Of a stretch of DNA of 64,000 nt, positions 1 to 10,053 are shown piece after piece. Numbering within the stretch: position 1 is the stretch's first letter; each line of letters opens with the position of its first letter. The translations under genes were made by a program, and so were the position numbers. This stretch comes from Gaertneriomyces semiglobifer (taxonomy: Eukaryota > Chytridiomycota > Chytridiomycetes > Spizellomycetales > Spizellomycetaceae): the NCBI GenBank assembly GCA_025558075.1, contig JAHLKF010000039.1:1-64000 (forward strand), given 5' to 3'. Under the pieces are notes generated by a model, which saw only the letters and a list, made by a program, of their open reading frames with translations, searched no databases and had not been told where the DNA came from.

Positions 1-19
1 TGAGGACTACAGCACGTTC

Positions 20-2362
20 ATGAGGCTCGATACTGATTTCCTCGCGACCTTGCTGCTGTCCAACCCAATGGTTGCGCACGCGGAAGAGGATGCTGTCGCG
101 GGCATCAACGATTGGGTCGACCGCATTGCGGAGTTCGCTGCGGAAAATCCTGGGATAACAGGATCCCTCCAACATCCTTTCAATGCCATGCAAAAAGAAG
201 CCGTCAAGGCCCAGGCTGTTGGATACTCCTATGGGGGTCAGGGCGCCTACACATTTGGTGCCCTCTCCCAAATGCTCGGGGCCCCTAAACAAGGTCATCG
301 AATTTTGGCCCTGATAGGCAAGGATGTCCCGCTCAACGAGTACATTGCGGGGTACACCATGCTGGGTGCTCGACCAGGCGAGGATATCGCGCGCGCTGGA
401 TATTTGCTGCGAGACTTTCTGGCCCGCCTTCTGCATTGGGAGGGCAGTAAACAAACGCTGCCAGGCGCATGGCATTACTCGCAATTTGAACCTTTCGCCC
501 TCTCATTTGCCAACCTGTTCCCCTTTCTACGGTTTGAGGATCCGAAAGTTGTGGACTTCTGTCTCGAATCTTTGCGGTCATGGATGGCGATGACCAAACC
601 ATTCGTCACCATAACGTTCGGCAGGCAAGTGACTGCTGCCGCGTTTTCAAACTTCTGTCATTTGAGAGGAATCTCTACGAGACGCTTCATCGACCATATC
701 GGCGATGCTAGAATCATCAGCTACGCTCCTCTTGACTGGGTTTTTGACGAAACTGTATCCGGTCCCCCAGCTCAGCTGAATGTCATTGCTGTCCCTTGCA
801 TTGATCCGGGTTACATCAAGCACCTCCCTGATGCTGCGGCCACAGCCGCTTGTCGCGTGATTGACTATGCATTGATGCAGGCCTGTCTGCTTTCCGATGC
901 CGTCCGCCAGATCATTGACCGTACGATGGGTCTGGTCCCCAACCGAGATATGGTTCTTAACGAGGCCATCGCGCGCTGCGGGCGAGGCAGTGCAGATCCC
1001 AAGGTGGTTCGCTTCTACAATGGCCTTTTTGCGGCCGTGGGCGAGCTCAATGTAGCGCTTCGCAATGTGAACAATCCGGCCATGCGCGACCGGTCGTACC
1101 TGAATGACCCATCTTTTCGAGAAGCTCGTGTGAGAGTCTCCGTTCAACGAACCAAGGATGCAGGATACGCTGTCGGCGAGAGGCGCAGCGCCGAGAGACG
1201 CCGTCAACTTCTCATTATCTGGAAGATGAAGAACCCGGACGTTCTTATGCACATGCGCGCCGGGAACGTCGACGACTTCTTGGTCTGGGGTATGGCCTTG
1301 CAGACAGGGACGTCCCTTAGAATGGCGTCCATGCAGGCGGCATTGGGCCAGGGCGCCGACGTCGCCGAGCTGCAACACGTGTTGCAAACTTGTGCTCCTG
1401 ACGACGCACAAGATAACTCTTGGATGTTCGACCCTATCCAACGAGAGCAGGCACTCGCCCGTAAAGCCCACCAATTGCGGGAAGGCCTCCCGGCGGATTT
1501 TTTCTCGCCTGAAAATCAGCGTCGTCGTGTGCTCTCTCGCTACGGTGACCCGGATGATCCCATCAATGCCTACACTGAAACGCTCGAAGGCCGCGAGGTG
1601 AAAATCTACCAAAATGCAAAAATGCCCCTTCTGTGGAGGGACGGAAACATCAATAGGCGAATGGTCATCCCAGTACACCGGGATGCCATTGGGGTGGAGG
1701 ATGACGACGTCAAGAGGTTCGTCCACTTTCTTGCCGATGGGATTGGCATCCGTAACTCTCGTGGGGATACCCTGAACCGCCCTGGGTACTCCGAGACTGA
1801 AGGAGTGCTGCGCGTCAGCGATTTCGTGGCAACAAAGCACGGCGACAACTTGACTCGCCTCTGGATGCGCGAGCGGGAGGCGATTGTGACCAATCTTCCC
1901 ATCGGGATGCAAGCCCCCGAGATACCGGAGGGTATTGTCGCAGGGAGGCCACCATTACCTCAGGCCGGTGGAGGGCTACGCGGAGTGGAGCGCCCAATTG
2001 AGGAAGGAGACGCGGCGTGGTTGATCCTCAACTTTTTGAGGGAACAGTTTCCTCGAGGCGGCTACTTTCACACTGGTACCGTCGAACTATTTGGAGTTGT
2101 TGTGAAGCCGCACAACGGCGTCCAAGTATCAATAAGTTCCGTTTGGCCGGGTTGGACAGCGTTCCTTGCACGAAATCCCGCGCACCCGTACAGCCAGACA
2201 TTGGCGAATTGGGCGACTAATGGAAGTGCTGGTGCCGGACAATTGGTGTCCAACATCAGGGCGCTGACGGAGATCCAGTGGGATGCGCGGCATCAAAGAA
2301 GAATTGGAGGAAGGGCGCATGGATGCAGATGTTACCGCATAGCACCAGCACCAGCAGAGTAG
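20..2362 (+). CDS. Long intronless ORF, unknown protein (possibly 5'-truncated)
   Basis: A single uninterrupted frame of 780 codons begins with an ATG 20 bases from the window edge. The frame is still open upstream of that ATG, so the true start may lie outside the window. I recognise no family. The protein is soluble-looking, with no signal peptide or clear membrane span. It has an alanine- and arginine-rich middle part (around residues 390-400) and a motif-poor C-terminus ending in a short Arg/Cys/Pro tail. Neighbouring housekeeping genes are intron-rich, so an intronless frame of this size suggests a mobile-element-associated or expanded lineage-specific family. It lies 2.9 kb from the end of the Crinkler-type gene, which is also intronless. 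The length and steady codon use make a real coding region very likely; the function is unknown. Confidence 0.7.
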   Translation: MRLDTDFLATLLLSNPMVAHAEEDAVAGINDWVDRIAEFAAENPGITGSLQHPFNAMQKEAVKAQAVGYSYGGQGAYTFGALSQMLGAPKQGHRILALIGKDVPLNEYIAGYTMLGARPGEDIARAGYLLRDFLARLLHWEGSKQTLPGAWHYSQFEPFALSFANLFPFLRFEDPKVVDFCLESLRSWMAMTKPFVTITFGRQVTAAAFSNFCHLRGISTRRFIDHIGDARIISYAPLDWVFDETVSGPPAQLNVIAVPCIDPGYIKHLPDAAATAACRVIDYALMQACLLSDAVRQIIDRTMGLVPNRDMVLNEAIARCGRGSADPKVVRFYNGLFAAVGELNVALRNVNNPAMRDRSYLNDPSFREARVRVSVQRTKDAGYAVGERRSAERRRQLLIIWKMKNPDVLMHMRAGNVDDFLVWGMALQTGTSLRMASMQAALGQGADVAELQHVLQTCAPDDAQDNSWMFDPIQREQALARKAHQLREGLPADFFSPENQRRRVLSRYGDPDDPINAYTETLEGREVKIYQNAKMPLLWRDGNINRRMVIPVHRDAIGVEDDDVKRFVHFLADGIGIRNSRGDTLNRPGYSETEGVLRVSDFVATKHGDNLTRLWMREREAIVTNLPIGMQAPEIPEGIVAGRPPLPQAGGGLRGVERPIEEGDAAWLILNFLREQFPRGGYFHTGTVELFGVVVKPHNGVQVSISSVWPGWTAFLARNPAHPYSQTLANWATNGSAGAGQLVSNIRALTEIQWDARHQRRIGGRAHGCRCYRIAPAPAE

Positions 2363-3306
2363 ATCTAGATCTAGATGAGATAGTGAATTAAGCTAGATCG
2401 ACTAGGTCAGCATCATATGACAAGCGAGCGCATACACATACACTGCGGGCCATCTGATGTGAGTACACCGAAAAGTGGCTTACCGGTAACTGTTCAGTCA
2501 AAAATCGGGAAAAACTCAAGATTTTATAAGTCAATTGTCGGTGAACCGAAACTGCTGATGAAGGGTAATATCATTATGCATAGCAGGTCGCACCCGCGTA
2601 TAATAGCTATTAGCCTCATTCTATTGGGTCGGTATATCATCAATACTACCTCCTCTGCCTGCTCTGCCTTCGTCCGTGCAAAACGCTGGTGCCCGCACGA
2701 TGGAATCCGCAGAACTTTGGTCACCTTGAACTGTGGAATTCCCTTGGATGTGCAACCTCTGGGAAAAGGGCTTGTCGACGTTAGAGCACCATGGAACCGG
2801 GCATTGGACTCAGATGCTGCTGCGGCTGCTGCTGCTAATGTCGGCCATGTTGAGGATGCCGCATGCGAAAAGTAGTTGTAAAAAGCAGTGTTGCGTGGAA
2901 CCGGAAGAAGCGCTATTGAATTTGAACAAGTTAACTCCTCAACGTCGGTAAGCTAGTTTGGTAAGTCTCTTGAGGTGGCAAATCAATCTCTATCACATAA
3001 AGATCTCTCTCAATTTCAATGGCACATATCGGTCAACTGTCAGTAAACTGCCAGTTGGCGTTCGGTGGACGGACAGTCACCGACTGACAAGCCCATAGCG
3101 CATTCACCGCTGACCATGACTGCCAATCGACCGAAGGTTGACTGATTGACTGTAAGTTGACTGATAATCCACTTATTGGCCCACAGGGTGTAATATATAT
3201 AATAGGGCTCAATGATAACAACTACAAACATTCTTATATACAACTAATTAATATCCTCGTATGGAGTTCATCCTTCAAAACAAAGCCCTCTCTATCTGGT
3301 ATCAAA
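2363..3306. other. Intergenic, no gene seen
   Basis: Only short overlapping frames occur here. Bases 3025-3180 are dense in repeated TGACTG/CAGTCA words in both orientations, a low-order self-similar patch. No RNA gene was recognised before the tRNA region at 3307. Confidence 0.5.
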
Positions 3307-3330
3307 GGACGTATAGCTCAGTGGTGAGCT
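3307..3330 (+). pseudogene. tRNA-Cys 5' fragment
   Basis: Twenty-odd bases repeat the acceptor/D-arm half of the intact tRNA-Cys that starts 51 bp downstream, with one base lost in the D loop. The sequence then diverges and has no anticodon or T arm. It looks like a partial tandem duplication. Confidence 0.7.
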
Positions 3331-3357
3331 GCACGGCGGTTGCTGAGAGACATCAAT

Positions 3358-3429
3358 GGACGTATAGCTCAGTGGTAGAGCTTTCGGCTGCAGTCCGAAG
3401 GGTCGTTGGTTCAAATCCGACTGCGTCCT
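3358..3429 (+). tRNA. tRNA-Cys (GCA anticodon)
   Basis: A full cloverleaf can be drawn. The seven-base acceptor stem pairs 5' GGACGTA with 3' TGCGTCC (one G-T). The D stem is GCTC/GAGC, the anticodon stem TTCGG/CCGAA and the T stem GTTGG/CCGAC around TTCAAAT. The anticodon loop CTGCAGT gives GCA, cysteine. No intron is present. The A box (TAGCTCAGTGG) and B box (GTTCAAATCC) are intact, and a T-rich run (positions 3436-3449) follows as a Pol III terminator. Confidence 0.95.
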
Positions 3430-5245
3430 GTATCTTTTCATTTTTTTCTCACGGCGCGTTTGAGGCGCGTTCTTCTTCTTCTAGATACTCTCGATACATG
3501 TCGGTCAGACAGTTTGCCAGATCTCTACCCAAACGCAATCCGGCTGGTAGTATTGTCTCGCAGACATATCAGCGATGCTGGCGCATCGCCGTACTCGGCA
3601 TGGCGAGCAGATAACCTAACGTATCAAAAGTTGCCGATCGCGCTCGGACCATGGAAGAGTTGAAGCTTGATCTTCGTGCCCGAGCACATTGCTCGTGCCC
3701 TCTACCTGGCAAGGACGTTGGAGACACGGACGAGGTCTCTTTGTCATCACTGAGCCGAACGGGGAACCATATCCCATTGTCTTGACCTTGAACAGTTGAT
3801 ATCAGGTCCCCGCAATTCCACAGGAAGCTATTGTTCGGCTCATCAAGAGAATGAACATCAACAAAGAATCCACGCAAAACCCGTTGGCCGCTCGAGTGTC
3901 CACAACTGCTTTGAAGGATCTTTGTTTCAAAGAGGGGTGTCAGGGACGGCTCTAAGCAGAACCAGTAAAAAGTTCTACAGATTCTGCAGTGTCTGTAGCA
4001 CTCTCAGGGATGAGGTACCGACATCCTCTCAGAAGCGTCCGTCACAGAATCAGTGTTCCGACCCCGAGGGCTAGCAGAAATTATATAGTGGAACATGTGT
4101 TATTGACCAACGGACTGCCGCTGATGATCAGCCCGAGTCTACCGGAGCGGTGAAGCACGGTACGAAGGACGTCTTCCTGTCGAAACCAGAATCGCCAGCA
4201 TTCCACGCCCTTCTCCACCTTCCCGCCAGTTCTTCAAATTCTTGGCTGCCACCTCCAACACCTGAGCTCGCCCTGCCCGTGCCTTCCGATGTCGACCCCA
4301 GGGCATACACCCTGAGAAAGTGTTCGTTCCCGGTTGCGTATCTGCCAAAGCATCCTCCCAATTACTGGCGCCGACATCACTGCCATGGAGATATTATCAT
4401 CAATGTTTTCAATTTCGCCACGGAATTCTCAGACGCTTCGCCAGATATGCTGAGTGCATCAACGATATCGGAGAAAGACTCAATTAATCTGGCTCCAAGT
4501 GTTTGATAGAGGTGTGTTAAGACGTTATCCCACGTCGCATCTTTCACTACATCCTGTACTTTGTCTCCAGAGCTGGTGGTACAGTATGCATAGCAGTATG
4601 TCGCGGTCAATAACGGTAAGCATGCACTTTGCTGCTACCGGCCACATGTCAACACTGTCTGACCGTTGGGCCCATTCTCTCGCGGTTACAAACAGTAGGA
4701 CACTATACATTCCCACTGTGTTCTATCTGAATTCGGCGAGGAGTGTTCATGGGGTCATCACCGGATTCTAACGTAAGGCCTGGTCGGCGTTTTGCCCGCT
4801 GCTGGGGCATATTAGGGAGGCGCCGTGTCAGGGAACGGCGATATCTGTGGTGAACAGTGCAAAGGACGCGTGCTCGTTCTCTTCTTTTTATGAACACGCT
4901 TCTTTTGATGACCATGCTGGCTTATTGGGTGATTTTCCTTTCCGTACCTCTCTCTGCATCTTGAACTCGACGGTTCACTTGCGCCATCGGGACCCCACCA
5001 TCGGACATCATGAGCAAACGCTAACCTCGTTTGGCAGCGTCCATTGAGCAAAATCAAAAGAGAAAACCAGTTGAAACTTGTGATCGAAGGACAGTCTCGA
5101 ACAAGCCCATACCTTGTACGCAAAACGAATTCATCGAGAACTACAAATGAATAGCACTAAAGTGCTTGAATCAGAACGCCGTTGCACTACATACATGCCT
5201 ATCCTATCCAAAAACTATCTATCTAGGTATCCTAAACTAAGTAGG
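3430..5245. other. Intergenic, no gene supported
   Basis: All frames are short and unlike known proteins. I see no conserved RNA, no clear repeat and no splice-connected exon chain in these 1.8 kb. Confidence 0.4.
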
Positions 5246-6961
5246 CTATGTTTCCATCGCCATCTCCTCCCCCCAATCGTCCAGCATATGGCGGCACTGG
5301 CTCACTTCAGCATCCATCTGCTGCCGGGCCTCTGCCTGAGACGGATCAATCTTCACTGCCTCACCAAAGTCAATGATTCGCACAGCGGTAGTGGTTCCAA
5401 CATCGCCAATAATGCAAAAGTTATAAGGCCGGATGTCCATATGGAGGTATCCAGCGCGATGGACTCTGACGAGACATGCGATAGCGGCATCGATGAGCGT
5501 TGCCGAGTCTCGTCTGGCCACGTCGCTCCTGAATACCTCCGCCAAAGATGGTCCTAAGCGTTCGAACACCAGGACGCCGAGCATGCCCCCTACGACGCCG
5601 TATCCATAACAGCGCGGGATGCATGATCCCTGCAATTCCTTCAAGGCGTCATAAACTTGAACCTCATGGTTCAGCTTGGATGCCAACGACCCCTGCAACA
5701 CAAGCATGTCGGCCGTCTTGAAAATGACTGGCTTTTCATCGCCATGGTCATCAAGAATAGACCCCGCGACAACGGCGCCCGTTTGCGAACGAACAATCCC
5801 TTCAGTAAAAGTGACCTGAGTACACGAATCGCCGAGGTCAACAGTGTCCGGGTTAACAATGTGCCTCTGCATTCGTAGTAGCTTTTCGGGCAAAGTCTTG
5901 GGGATGACGGAGCTGGTTGGCGAGACATACAGCCACGCGTCCTGAGCCAAAAGAACCATGGTTAAATAGACTTCAACCAATTCAGGTCCAGGAGAAAACG
6001 GGCCGGCCATCTGCAGGACGCCTCCCTGACCACCGGGCTCCAAAACGCGCTCAAAGACCCAGGTTTGCTGGTACGTAGACAAAATGCCGAACCGCAAGAA
6101 ATTGAAAGTCATGTATCCGTAAATTTGCTCAACGGCCTTACCAAATTTGAGGAATTTCGAGTCCATTTTTTCCCCGCTATCGCGGTTTTGAAAGAAAGCC
6201 GCAAGGGCACGATCGGTCTCTTCAGCACTGCCGACGTCCAGTGCCCAGTGAGTCTTGTCCTCGATGGCAAGAATTGGCTTTTCGAAGCCGAGTGGGGTCC
6301 AAACCCGATCAGGATTACCGACGACATGAGCAAGGCCAGAATAGGTAACAAACTCGCCGTGGGGCCCCTCAAGAGGAAGGGTCGTGCCGGTCGCAAAGTC
6401 CATTGTGGGCGAAGACATCCCTGACGACGACGGCGAAGACGAGGACGAGTCCGCTCCTACCGCCGCCGCCGCAGAAAATGTTAGGGCCGCGTGTAGCATC
6501 TGAACGACATCATGGACATGAGTGTCCGCGAAGGCATGCAAGCCCATTTCGTCCGAAATTTGCACATTCTCCCCTGGCGGGCATTTAGTGCCGTAAGCCG
6601 TCTCCACCACAGCTGCCGATATTATAGCGCCCAGCCTGCTACTTCTAGGCAGAGCGCCGACCCCCTGGCTCCGTAGTGTCTGAAAGGTCGTTGTGGTTCG
6701 TGCCAGCCACTGCCGTACCTTCTGGCACTCAGTCTCAAAAGAAGGACCCCACTTACGGTAGACTTCCTTTCGGAGATCGCTACGTGGCTGTGCAGGAACA
6801 GTGGTGCTGGTACCAGTCGAGGCCTTACGTTTGACGAGCTTAGGGGGGTGATAGAACCATGCGAGGAGGTCGGCGAGAGTTAAAGTAGTGTCCCAGTTGA
6901 AGCCATCCGGCGGCGCTACCGCGGGAGAGTCAGGAAGCCGTGGCAAGCTGGATACTGACAT
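5246..6961 (-). CDS. Crinkler-type REase-like / protein kinase fusion
   Basis: An intronless 571-aa protein. The N-terminal half (about 60-345) looks like the degenerate restriction-endonuclease-fold region of Crinkler-associated effectors: an Asp/His-rich stretch near 146-151, then ILAIEDK giving an E234-x-K236 pair. It is followed by the YGYMTFNFLRFGILSTYQQT stretch (281-300), typical of this class. The C-terminal half is a eukaryotic kinase fold with lysine in VIFK (K415), helix-C glutamate E433, catalytic loop HMD at 507-509 with N514, and DFG at 531-533. The glycine loop is poor. From the family, such proteins occur in oomycetes, chytrids and Glomeromycota, and some act as intracellular toxins or effectors. 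No signal peptide is visible. The start is the first ATG, with stops upstream in frame. A second nuclease-like gene lies 1.2 kb upstream on the same strand. Whether the nuclease is active cannot be told from sequence. Confidence 0.8.
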   Translation of the reverse strand: MSVSSLPRLPDSPAVAPPDGFNWDTTLTLADLLAWFYHPPKLVKRKASTGTSTTVPAQPRSDLRKEVYRKWGPSFETECQKVRQWLARTTTTFQTLRSQGVGALPRSSRLGAIISAAVVETAYGTKCPPGENVQISDEMGLHAFADTHVHDVVQMLHAALTFSAAAAVGADSSSSSPSSSGMSSPTMDFATGTTLPLEGPHGEFVTYSGLAHVVGNPDRVWTPLGFEKPILAIEDKTHWALDVGSAEETDRALAAFFQNRDSGEKMDSKFLKFGKAVEQIYGYMTFNFLRFGILSTYQQTWVFERVLEPGGQGGVLQMAGPFSPGPELVEVYLTMVLLAQDAWLYVSPTSSVIPKTLPEKLLRMQRHIVNPDTVDLGDSCTQVTFTEGIVRSQTGAVVAGSILDDHGDEKPVIFKTADMLVLQGSLASKLNHEVQVYDALKELQGSCIPRCYGYGVVGGMLGVLVFERLGPSLAEVFRSDVARRDSATLIDAAIACLVRVHRAGYLHMDIRPYNFCIIGDVGTTTAVRIIDFGEAVKIDPSQAEARQQMDAEVSQCRHMLDDWGEEMAMET

Positions 6962-8209
6962 AGAGAGTGCAGAGATTTAAAACATGGCTGCCTCGTGTCT
7001 AATTCGTCACCTTCGTTGCCCTTCTTTCTTTGACAGCGTGTTTTCTTGAGAGCTTCTTTCAGTTGGGATAGTTGCTCCTTAGTATGACTGTGCCATGAGT
7101 TTCCACAGCCAAAACTACTTGAGTGAGCGGAGTGTGATTACATAATGCTGGGATCGCGTCCGCACCGTTTGTGGGCGTAAATTTAAATGGCTTGAAACTT
7201 GGTATTGGGATGGAAGCAGATCAAGAATAGGTTTCCTCAATCATACAGACCGAGCTACGTGTGGTAGCCCGTATGTTTCCAGGCAACCGGTGTAGCTTCC
7301 TGTTAGGGCATTCCCAACTTCCTAAAATTAGTAACCTCAGCGGCTTATGGCAGGTGACATTGGTCGCTTGCCTCAGCTCAGGAAAGTCTGCTCATCCTGA
7401 ACGCAACGATGTCTATCGTTCGTGCGTTATACACCACCCACCAACCACCACCGCTGCATTAGGAGTCACCTGGACGAGTTGTTCACAGTAAGCAGCAACG
7501 TTCGGAGCATTAACATCAGTTGTGATGCGAACCACGGTCCTTGGTCATAAATTAAAAACGCGCTTATTGATACGGGCGGTATTTGGCCTCTCGCAATGAT
7601 GCGCAGGGCGAGTAAATGTGCTACACAATCCCACCAGCGATTTCCATCGTCCGCTGGGTTTGCGGTCGCCGTCGCACTGGGATTCCGCTGTTCGAGAGAC
7701 ATATTCAGGCATACATTTAGAAACGATGCGGGTAGACCGCGGTCGTCTCTCCAGTGGTATTTTGTATCCGTGTCAACTGGTTGTCGACGGTCATGTCAAT
7801 TTCAACGAGGCGGAGATGTAACAGACTAATCTACTTACAACGGATACTTCGTTGCAATGCCCAGGTCCAGCACCCGCTTGTCGTCGACACGTTGCTCTTG
7901 TAGCCCAGTATCGGTGCACACACTCACTCTCCAGACACAAAGCGGCCACAAAAGATATAGAAATGCCAACTCCACTCCAGAACACAAAGGAAAGAGCAAG
8001 AAAAACCTGGTTCTTGTTTATTGGTATGATGGCATACTACTATGGAGAACACATGGTGGCGTGCCAACAGAGGAAGCATATTATTGGTCTTTACAATGCA
8101 AAGCCGCTACGCTAACTGATGTGTGCGACTTCTCCCGTGTCCCACATGATGGATCAAGCCGTCGTCTCAATAGGTGTGACTGGCCATATATATTCAAAGA
8201 GATACTATA
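6962..8209. other. Intergenic between two minus-strand genes
   Basis: This stretch holds the presumed promoter of the Crinkler-type gene and the 3' region of the next gene. Frames at 7260-8350 are short and have no recognisable domain. Confidence 0.4.
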
Positions 8210-10053
8210 TCAAGGACGCCTCTTAATTGGGGTTGTGCCTGGTAGCGGAGCAGTCGCCTTCCGCAACGCTTTTGGCCGAACAGAGGATTTCTTGATGGGA
8301 GTAAGACACAACGATGTACCACGCAACCATTCATCGTCTTCCGTCGCCAATTGATGCGCAGTTGCTTGCTGCACACGAAGTTTCGCCGACTCGATTGCGG
8401 CGTTGGCATTGATCATTAGTTGCTGGTACAAACATATCGTGTAAATATCAGGCAGGTATTGTAAGGCGGACAAGGACCGCACCTGAAATAACAAAAAGCA
8501 ACGGGCAAGCTTGGCCAGCACGGAAAGATCCTCTTGAATGTTGCTGATGGTCAGCGCCCCAAAATCCTTGAAGGCAAAAATATCCGTTCCTATCTCGAAA
8601 AGTACGTAAAAGCAGATTTTCATGCCGTCCACAGTGAAAAAAGGGGGTGCCATGGCCGCTGCTAATTCCGAAATATCGTTGGAGCGGTTCAATATGTCAA
8701 GGCCCGCGAAGATCTCCCGTTTTCCACTTCGGATCTGACTAATCGCAGCTTTGATAGTAGCAATGAAGTCGCTATCGCATTTGTCCTCGCTTGGAGCTGT
8801 TCCGGCATTTTCTCCGGTCCCCAGCTCTCTTGAGTTCAGAAGAAAGTTGAAATCCACTTTTTTCCCGCACATTGTCGTTGGCTTTCGGTGCTTCTTGTCG
8901 TCACGATCAGCGGTCGACTGTCCTTCTCCGTATCGCAGTGAAATGAATGGAAGCTTTGCAAAATCTGCAAGATAATAAATATCATTGGTCCTTTCCGTCG
9001 GATGTTTCGGTACTTGCGCGATCCGTCGCACGCCCAGGATGGTCTCTAAAATCCAGACTGACGCCGGATCCTTATGATCCAGGGGTAACCGGTTTAAGTA
9101 CTCTAGTTGTTCCAGATGCTTTTCCAATTCCTGAGATCTGGTAGATATAAGATTCAGATTTGGAAGAGTTCATTGGTGCGGTGCACAAAGCCCTTACTGA
9201 CCGTTGTAAATCGTCCGAATCTGGTGAGCCGCATAATGATTGCGATTGCGCTTCCTCTGCGTCCCGTTTCTTTGTGCGAATTTGGTCTTTCAACGACAAT
9301 ATGAAGGCTTTTGAGCCATGTTCGAGGATAGTCTCCGCAAGCTTCGACGGCGGATCTAAATCTCTCTTCAACGCCTGCAAGGTATCCAGCAATGCTAAGG
9401 CGGATTGTGAGGATTCGTCCCTTGCTTGTCTCATGATATTCTTGAAACGCGCCACTATGGGATCAATATCTCGTGGTTCTAGGAGATCCGCCGCGCGTCG
9501 AGTGTCTCCGCAGGGTGACACGCCCCGATCACGAAGATCCAGAGCTGCCCAGTATAAAGGACTGTAGCGCGCCGCATGCATTAGTTGTAAATACGCACGA
9601 TGAGCCTGCCAGAAGGACTTACGAGTTCAGCCCGACGCGGCGAGCTTCCTTGATGGCTTGTACGGCGTGTTCAAATCCCTTGCCTGCTATGGGTGTTGGT
9701 TCAACCGCGTTAAGTGCGATCCCGCCGACTTCAGAATCGCCCTGCTTGTCTGCTGCGGATGACAGTGAAGACTGTGACCCCACGGCCACTGACTCGTCAC
9801 AATCGATTCTTTTCCGTTTTCGGGAATCCTCCACATGTAACCGATGGCTGGACACGAGGTCAAATCGAATCAAGTCGAGCGTGGGATCACCCACGGCTGC
9901 TGTATGATATGCAGCTTGAAATGCTTTCTGCCTTGCATCAAAATCCGTCAATGTTCCTCTCCACCGGTTACGATGCACCTGCAAGGAAGTCCATGTCAGA
10001 CAAACTAACAAACAAGCTTTGACTCGGTTCACCCTCGCCCGCACCTTCGGCAT
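8210..10053 (-). CDS. Unknown protein with nuclease-like D...E region, 3-4 exons
   Basis: Exons 10053-9623, 9561-9198 and 9130-8210 join in phase (GTAAGT..CTACAG and GTAAGG..CTCAG) to give 571 codons. A further 54-nt in-frame segment near 9976-10029 (GTGAAC..TTGCAG with a CTGAC branch site) encodes a hydrophobic patch and is probably an intron. The protein has a basic nuclear-signal-like stretch (RKRKR). Its C-terminal part carries KKVDFNF, then a GTGENAG glutamate, then the hydrophobic block around KICFYVLFE. This order resembles a large family of unnamed fungal proteins in Mucoromycota and chytrids whose core I take to be a PD-(D/E)XK-like fold. That link is inference. It sits upstream of the Crinkler-type gene in the same orientation. 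Confidence 0.7.

Noticed and set aside
647..1912. 421-codon minus-strand frame
   Set aside because: It lies wholly antisense to the orphan ORF at 20-2362, and its composition mirrors the plus-strand codons.
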